The notes under the pieces are model-generated. The model was not told where the DNA came from and searched no databases. It worked only from the letters and a program-made list of their open reading frames with translations. From positions 1-10,232 of the forward strand of contig JAILPG010000047.1 of the NCBI GenBank assembly GCA_024699595.1: a DNA stretch of 10,232 bases, given 5' to 3'. Below are positions 6,902-10,232 of this stretch, one piece after another (position 1 is the stretch's first letter; each line of letters opens with the position of its first letter). The translations under genes were made by a program, and so were the position numbers. Source of the stretch: Lachnospiraceae bacterium. GTDB lineage: Bacteria > Bacillota_A > Clostridia > Lachnospirales > Lachnospiraceae.

Positions 6902-8344
6902 ATGAAAATGAAAAAGAGTAAAGTGACCAAAGTATTATTGATTATGCTGGCTGTGATAACGGCAGTTTTTACCGGATGCGGGGGCAGTGCGGATGAAGAC
7001 GATCCCAACCTTGGGGTGTATGTTGCAAAATATGCGGAGATGAGTGGGTTTAAAGTCAGCGTAGAGGAAGTATACGAGGACGGATTTATCATTGAACTTA
7101 AAAAGAAGGGCAAGGCCCATCTTGAGGCTGACGGCGAAGACGGGGGTACCATTAAGTGGACTCTTGACGGTGATAAGTTCCATGCCGAGGGTGGCGGAGC
7201 GGAACTTGACGGAACGCTTTCGGATGGACAAATGGTGCTTGAGAATGTCATGGACTCGGGAATGACTCTGTATCTTGAGTGCGATGAGATAATAGCTTCG
7301 TCCGGAAAGGGTAAAAAAACGGATAAGAGATCAGATGATGAGGATGAAACTGAAGAAGAGGAAGAAGATCCGTTATATGGCAGATATGAAGCAGTAAGGG
7401 CGATCGACAGTGACGGCGAAGTATGGATAGAGGAAGGCGAATACCTGATAGTTAACGAAGATGATACGGTCAGCATGTATGTAGCCGAACAGGATCTTGA
7501 TTTTGATACGACCATCAAAAAGAACAAGTTTTATCTTGATGATGATACCAAGGTCGGTGAGATAAACGATGACGGAAGCATAACCCTGAACCTGTCTGAT
7601 GAAGTAAAATACACCTTCGCAAAGGAAGGCAGCGACCTTTGGAAGGAATGGCGCGAGGCAATGGGAGAAGACAGCGGGACGCTTGATATCGGAGATTTCG
7701 GTGCGGTTGATGTAACGGGCGGTTCTGATACCGAAGCGGCTCAAGCGGATTATGATTTTGACGAAGCCCTTAAGCTTGTGGGAGATTATGAAGGATTCAT
7801 TATTTTCAGAGAAGGTGCGCATTGCTATGATCATGACTTTGACGGGATCACAGGGGATGCTTATGCGAGAATAGTCATAGACAGGAATAAACGGCCCCTT
7901 GTTTATATGCGTCATATATATGGTGAGTCCGTTAACATCGAACATATTAAGGGAGAATTCAGTGAAGACGGATGGCTTACCCTTACGGGAATGATGGGAA
8001 CGGATGACGGCCCGCAGGAATGGATGGCCATTATCAGCAGTCCTGTAGGTAATGAGCCGACATGTGTTTCCGCCGTGCTTACCTCGGATTATGAGACGCC
8101 GCTTTTCGACTTCTATATGAAGCCCCTCGATGCCAAATGGGACTACAGTTATGTTGATGAAGACATATCAAAAAAGGATTTCGATATATATGTTAACAAT
8201 ATGGGGGTTATAGATACGGGAAAGCTCGAGGATGAGCTTAAGAATGCTCAGGATTTCTGGAGCAAAAACGCAAAAGTGGATGATCCCATTAAGATGATAA
8301 CAGATGAGCTTCCGGATCCGGAGCTTCTGCATCTGTATAAATGA
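6902..8344 (+). CDS. Lipoprotein with three tandem beta modules, unknown function
   Basis: 480 residues from ATG 6902. A Lys-rich n-region (MKMKKSKVTK), hydrophobic core and lipobox Phe-Thr-Gly-Cys26 mark an exported lipoprotein. Three modules each open with a G-x-Y turn and are rich in beta strands: about 35-128 (LGVYVAKY), 157-248 (YGRYEAVRA) and 285-410 (VGDYEGFI). They are separated by acidic low-complexity linkers, including an Asp/Glu run near 144-156. The first module (GFIIELKKKGKAHLEADG then IKWTLDGDKF) resembles a lipocalin-like repeat common in exported proteins of Lachnospiraceae; this is from memory. A charged helical tail (about 436-480) ends the protein. It starts 35 bases after the response regulator stop with no terminator between, so it is probably the fourth gene of the signalling operon. 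It may be the sensed surface component or an output, but the sequence does not say which. Confidence 0.9.
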   Translation: MKMKKSKVTKVLLIMLAVITAVFTGCGGSADEDDPNLGVYVAKYAEMSGFKVSVEEVYEDGFIIELKKKGKAHLEADGEDGGTIKWTLDGDKFHAEGGGAELDGTLSDGQMVLENVMDSGMTLYLECDEIIASSGKGKKTDKRSDDEDETEEEEEDPLYGRYEAVRAIDSDGEVWIEEGEYLIVNEDDTVSMYVAEQDLDFDTTIKKNKFYLDDDTKVGEINDDGSITLNLSDEVKYTFAKEGSDLWKEWREAMGEDSGTLDIGDFGAVDVTGGSDTEAAQADYDFDEALKLVGDYEGFIIFREGAHCYDHDFDGITGDAYARIVIDRNKRPLVYMRHIYGESVNIEHIKGEFSEDGWLTLTGMMGTDDGPQEWMAIISSPVGNEPTCVSAVLTSDYETPLFDFYMKPLDAKWDYSYVDEDISKKDFDIYVNNMGVIDTGKLEDELKNAQDFWSKNAKVDDPIKMITDELPDPELLHLYK

Positions 8345-8366
8345 TATATATGAACTTTATTGTTTT

Positions 8367-8392
8367 GGCCGGGTTTGCGTTCGCACCCGGCC
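8367..8392 (+). terminator. GC-rich hairpin, probable terminator of the signalling operon
   Basis: An 8-bp perfect stem GGCCGGGT (8367-8374) / ACCCGGCC (8385-8392) encloses a 10-base loop that can pair further (GC-GTTC-GC). It lies 22 bases after the lipoprotein stop. The following tract (ATATTTGTGA) is poor in T, so termination may be inefficient or need a factor. The position between two units supports a terminator role. Confidence 0.65.
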
Positions 8393-8420
8393 ATATTTGT
8401 GACAGTAGATAAAAAAACTC

Positions 8421-8449
8421 TGTACAAGGATTGACACATCTGTTATAAT
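8421..8449 (+). promoter_or_regulatory. Extended -10 promoter for the transsulfuration genes
   Basis: TATAAT (8444-8449) is preceded by TG at 8441-8442, one base upstream, giving an extended -10. TGTACA (8421-8426) matches the -35 consensus at 4 of 6 positions with exactly 17 bases between. Transcription should begin near 8456, leaving a leader of about 45 bases. A perfect TTGACA at 8431-8436 overlaps the spacer and is treated as a separate observation. Confidence 0.75.
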
Positions 8450-8490
8450 CATCATATCCTACTAAATCACTATGATATATAGGAAATAGA

Positions 8491-8496
8491 AAGGGG
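8491..8496 (+). promoter_or_regulatory. Ribosome binding site of the transsulfuration enzyme
   Basis: AAGGGG sits 6 bases before ATG 8503, confirming the start. Confidence 0.75.
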
Positions 8497-8502
8497 CGCA
8501 TT

Positions 8503-9663
8503 ATGTCACGAGGGATCAATACTAAGTGTCTGCATCTTGAGGAGTCGGAAGGAAGGGTTGAACATTACGGAGCCATCAGTTATCCGATATACCAGACGGC
8601 AACTTACGCACACCCGGGAGTGGGGAAGAGCACGGGATATGACTATAACCGTGTCAGTAATCCTACGCGTGACCGGCTTGAGAAGATGCTTGTTTCACTT
8701 GAAAGCGGGACGGATGCTCTTGCTTTTTCATCCGGAATGGCTGCGATCACACTCCTGATGGAGTTGTTTAAGCCGGGTGATCATATCATAGCCGATTCGG
8801 ATCTTTACGGCGGAAGTATAAGGCTCTTTAAAGAGATCAATGAAAAGAACGGACTTAAGTTCTCTTCCATTGACTGTCAAAGGGACAATGCAGAGGACTT
8901 CATTACTGAGAATACAAAAGCCATATATATAGAGACGCCAACCAACCCCATGATGAATGTGATCGATATAAGGGCGGCGGCAAAGATAGCTCATAAGCAC
9001 GATCTGCTGTTCATTGTTGACAACACTTTCATGACGCCTGTATTTCAGAATCCGCTCTCACTCGGAGCGGACATTGTGATACACAGCGGGACCAAGTATC
9101 TTGGCGGACATAATGACACACTTGCGGGATTTATCGTTACGAACAGGAATGATCTGAGTGAGCGGCTGCGATTCTTATATAAGACAACAGGTTCCGGCCT
9201 TGCTCCGTTTGACAGCTGGCTTATACTCAGGGGTTTAAAGACTCTCGGCATCAGGATGGAGAAGGCTCAGGACAATGCCGTAAAGCTTGCACAATGGCTT
9301 AAGACCAGGGACAATGTGAGGAAAGTCATATATCCCGGACTTAAGGACCATCCGGGCTATGAGATACAGAAGGCACAGGCAAGGGGCTTTGGTGCAATGC
9401 TGACCGTTGAGCTTGAGAGTAAGGAATATGCGCTTTCGGTACTGGAGAAGCTCCGTATGATCAAATTCGCGGAGAGTCTCGGAGGTGTGGAGACGCTTAT
9501 AACCTATCCCGTCACGCAGACGCATGCGGATGTGCCTGAAGAGATAAGGGCAGCAAACGGCATAACGGACAGCCTGCTTAGGATATCCGTGGGAATAGAG
9601 GATGCGGAAGATCTTATAGGAGAGCTGGCGGGGGTATTTGATGAGATAGAAAGGAACCGTTAG
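8503..9663 (+). CDS. PLP-dependent transsulfuration enzyme (cystathionine gamma-synthase / gamma-lyase family)
   Basis: 386 residues, the full length of the Cys/Met metabolism PLP enzyme family. Visible family motifs are Tyr48-x-Arg50 (binds the cofactor phosphate of the partner subunit), SSGMAA (76-81), Tyr102 in DLYGG (stacks on PLP), ETPTNP (144-149), Asp173 in VDNTF (pairs with the pyridine nitrogen), the PLP lysine Lys198 in SGTKYLGGH, SLGGVETL (325-332) and Arg360 in LLRISVG (binds the substrate carboxylate). The enzyme is cytosolic and by family a tetramer. The reaction could be gamma-replacement on O-acyl-homoserine (cystathionine or homocysteine formation) or gamma-elimination (cystathionine or methionine lyase). 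Family motifs alone do not separate MetB, MetC, MccB and MdeA, so no symbol is given. The MalY/PatB-type gene just downstream suggests methionine/cysteine conversion. It has its own promoter upstream. Confidence 0.96.
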   Translation: MSRGINTKCLHLEESEGRVEHYGAISYPIYQTATYAHPGVGKSTGYDYNRVSNPTRDRLEKMLVSLESGTDALAFSSGMAAITLLMELFKPGDHIIADSDLYGGSIRLFKEINEKNGLKFSSIDCQRDNAEDFITENTKAIYIETPTNPMMNVIDIRAAAKIAHKHDLLFIVDNTFMTPVFQNPLSLGADIVIHSGTKYLGGHNDTLAGFIVTNRNDLSERLRFLYKTTGSGLAPFDSWLILRGLKTLGIRMEKAQDNAVKLAQWLKTRDNVRKVIYPGLKDHPGYEIQKAQARGFGAMLTVELESKEYALSVLEKLRMIKFAESLGGVETLITYPVTQTHADVPEEIRAANGITDSLLRISVGIEDAEDLIGELAGVFDEIERNR

Positions 9664-9667
9664 GTGA
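9662..9667 (+). promoter_or_regulatory. Ribosome binding site overlapping the upstream stop codon
   Basis: AGGTGA matches the extended complement of the 16S 3' end (AAGGAGGTGATC) and includes the last two bases of the TAG stop at 9661-9663. It lies 5 bases before ATG 9673, favouring that start over the in-frame GTG at 9664 and suggesting coupled translation. Confidence 0.6.
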
Positions 9668-9672
9668 CATTT

Positions 9673-10232
9673 ATGGGAGAGAGAAATCTGGATTTTGATA
9701 AGGCAATAGACAGAAGAGGGACCGGAAGCCTTAAATATGACTTTGCTAAGTTAAGGCACATGCCTGAGGATGTCCTGCCCATGTGGGTGGCGGATATGGA
9801 CTTTCGCACATCATCCTATGTGGAGGATGCGGTAAAACGGGTGGCGGAGCACGGGATCTACGGCTACAGCGAGCCCATGCCTTCTTATTTTGAAGCCCTG
9901 AGCGGATGGATGAGGGATCACCACGGTTGGGAGGTTAAGCGTAATTGGCTTGTCAAAACTCCCGGAGTGGTATTTGCTCTTGCAATGGCAGTCAAGGCGT
10001 TTACGAAGCCCGGTGACGGAGTATTGATCCAGCTGCCGGTATACTATCCTTTTTCGGAGATAATAAATGACAACGGTCGCAGAGTCATTTCAAACGATCT
10101 GGCCCTTGGGGAAGACGGACGCTACCACATGGACGTTAAAGATTTTGAAGACAAGATCAAAGCCGAAGGTATTAAGCTGTTCTTCCTTTGCAATCCCCAC
10201 AATCCCGTCGGGCGCGTATGGACTTACGACGA
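9673..10232 (+). CDS. MalY/PatB-type PLP enzyme (cystathionine beta-lyase / aminotransferase fold), 3' end missing
   Basis: 186 complete codons are visible before the right edge, somewhat under half of a typical 390-residue member. The N-terminus reads MGERNLDFDKAIDRRGTGS then LKYDFAK, followed by LPMWVADMDF and YGYSEP, all hallmark segments of the MalY/PatB branch of fold-type I aminotransferases. KTPGVVFALAMAVKAF, QLPVYYPF and LFFLCNPHNPVGRVW follow, the last holding the family Asn that contacts PLP. The catalytic lysine lies beyond the window. Family members cleave cystathionine to homocysteine, pyruvate and ammonia or act as cysteine desulfhydrases; some have aminotransferase activity. 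The gene begins 9 bases after the transsulfuration gene, so the two form an operon in which cystathionine made by the first enzyme may be cleaved by the second. Confidence 0.93.
   Translation, partial: MGERNLDFDKAIDRRGTGSLKYDFAKLRHMPEDVLPMWVADMDFRTSSYVEDAVKRVAEHGIYGYSEPMPSYFEALSGWMRDHHGWEVKRNWLVKTPGVVFALAMAVKAFTKPGDGVLIQLPVYYPFSEIINDNGRRVISNDLALGEDGRYHMDVKDFEDKIKAEGIKLFFLCNPHNPVGRVWTYD

Noticed and set aside
6811..7527. Long serine-rich open frame on the minus strand
   Set aside because: It is the antisense shadow of the Asp/Glu/Lys-rich lipoprotein and response regulator genes; it has no family motif and no independent start signals.
8431..8449. TTGACA and TATAAT read as one promoter
   Set aside because: Only 7 bases separate them; about 17 are needed. 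TGTACA at 8421 fits the spacing.
8457..8484. TCCTA / TAGGA dyad as an operator in the leader of the transsulfuration gene
   Set aside because: Only 5 bp match with 19 bases between, in AT-rich DNA; this is expected by chance.
8345..8502. T-box or SAM riboswitch upstream of the sulfur genes
   Set aside because: The leader after the predicted promoter is only about 45 bases, too short for either, and no conserved T-box or SAM motif was seen.
9664..9672. GTG 9664 as start of the MalY/PatB-type gene
   Set aside because: It is possible, with AAGGAA 7 bases upstream, but ATG 9673 is well placed behind AGGTGA and matches the usual N-terminus of the family.

Overview
The window looks like chromosomal DNA of a low-to-moderate GC Firmicute, most likely a Lachnospiraceae member of the Butyrivibrio / rumen-gut Clostridia type. 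This rests on the acidic lipoproteins with short lipobox signals, the AGGAGG-type ribosome binding sites, the frequent AGG/AGA and ATA codons, and a style of signalling proteins I associate with that family. No taxonomic search could be run. All seven supported genes are on the plus strand, and coding density is high.

Region 1 (2-3255): a large acidic secreted or surface protein of unknown function, cut by the left edge, is followed 28 bases later by a 527-residue lipoprotein. The lipoprotein has a charged linker, an FG-GAP/VCBS-like calcium loop and an uncharacterised C-terminal domain. A clear intrinsic terminator closes this unit.

Region 2 (3330-8392): a compact four-gene unit. A 551-residue multi-membrane-segment protein has a PAS-like region and a histidine-kinase-like tail in which I see neither the phospho-acceptor His nor the ATP-binding boxes. 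It overlaps by ATGA a 417-residue histidine kinase with an intact HisKA_3-type His (H251) and N- and G-boxes. The kinase overlaps by 11 bases a NarL/FixJ-type response regulator. A 480-residue lipoprotein with three apparent tandem beta modules follows directly. The simplest reading is a three-protein signalling system: a catalytically dead membrane sensor partner, an active kinase with a small membrane anchor, and a DNA-binding regulator, co-expressed with a surface lipoprotein. A GC-rich hairpin follows the unit.

Region 3 (8421-10232): a good extended -10 promoter drives a PLP-dependent transsulfuration enzyme (cystathionine gamma-synthase / gamma-lyase family). A MalY/PatB-type PLP enzyme (cystathionine beta-lyase / aminotransferase family) starts 9 bases after it and is cut by the right edge. 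Together they look like a sulfur amino acid pair (methionine/cysteine interconversion), unrelated to the signalling unit.

No tRNA, rRNA, CRISPR array, insertion sequence, attachment site or riboswitch was recognised, and no stretch above 300 bases lacks a gene. The most interesting item is the inactive-kinase / active-kinase / regulator / lipoprotein unit.
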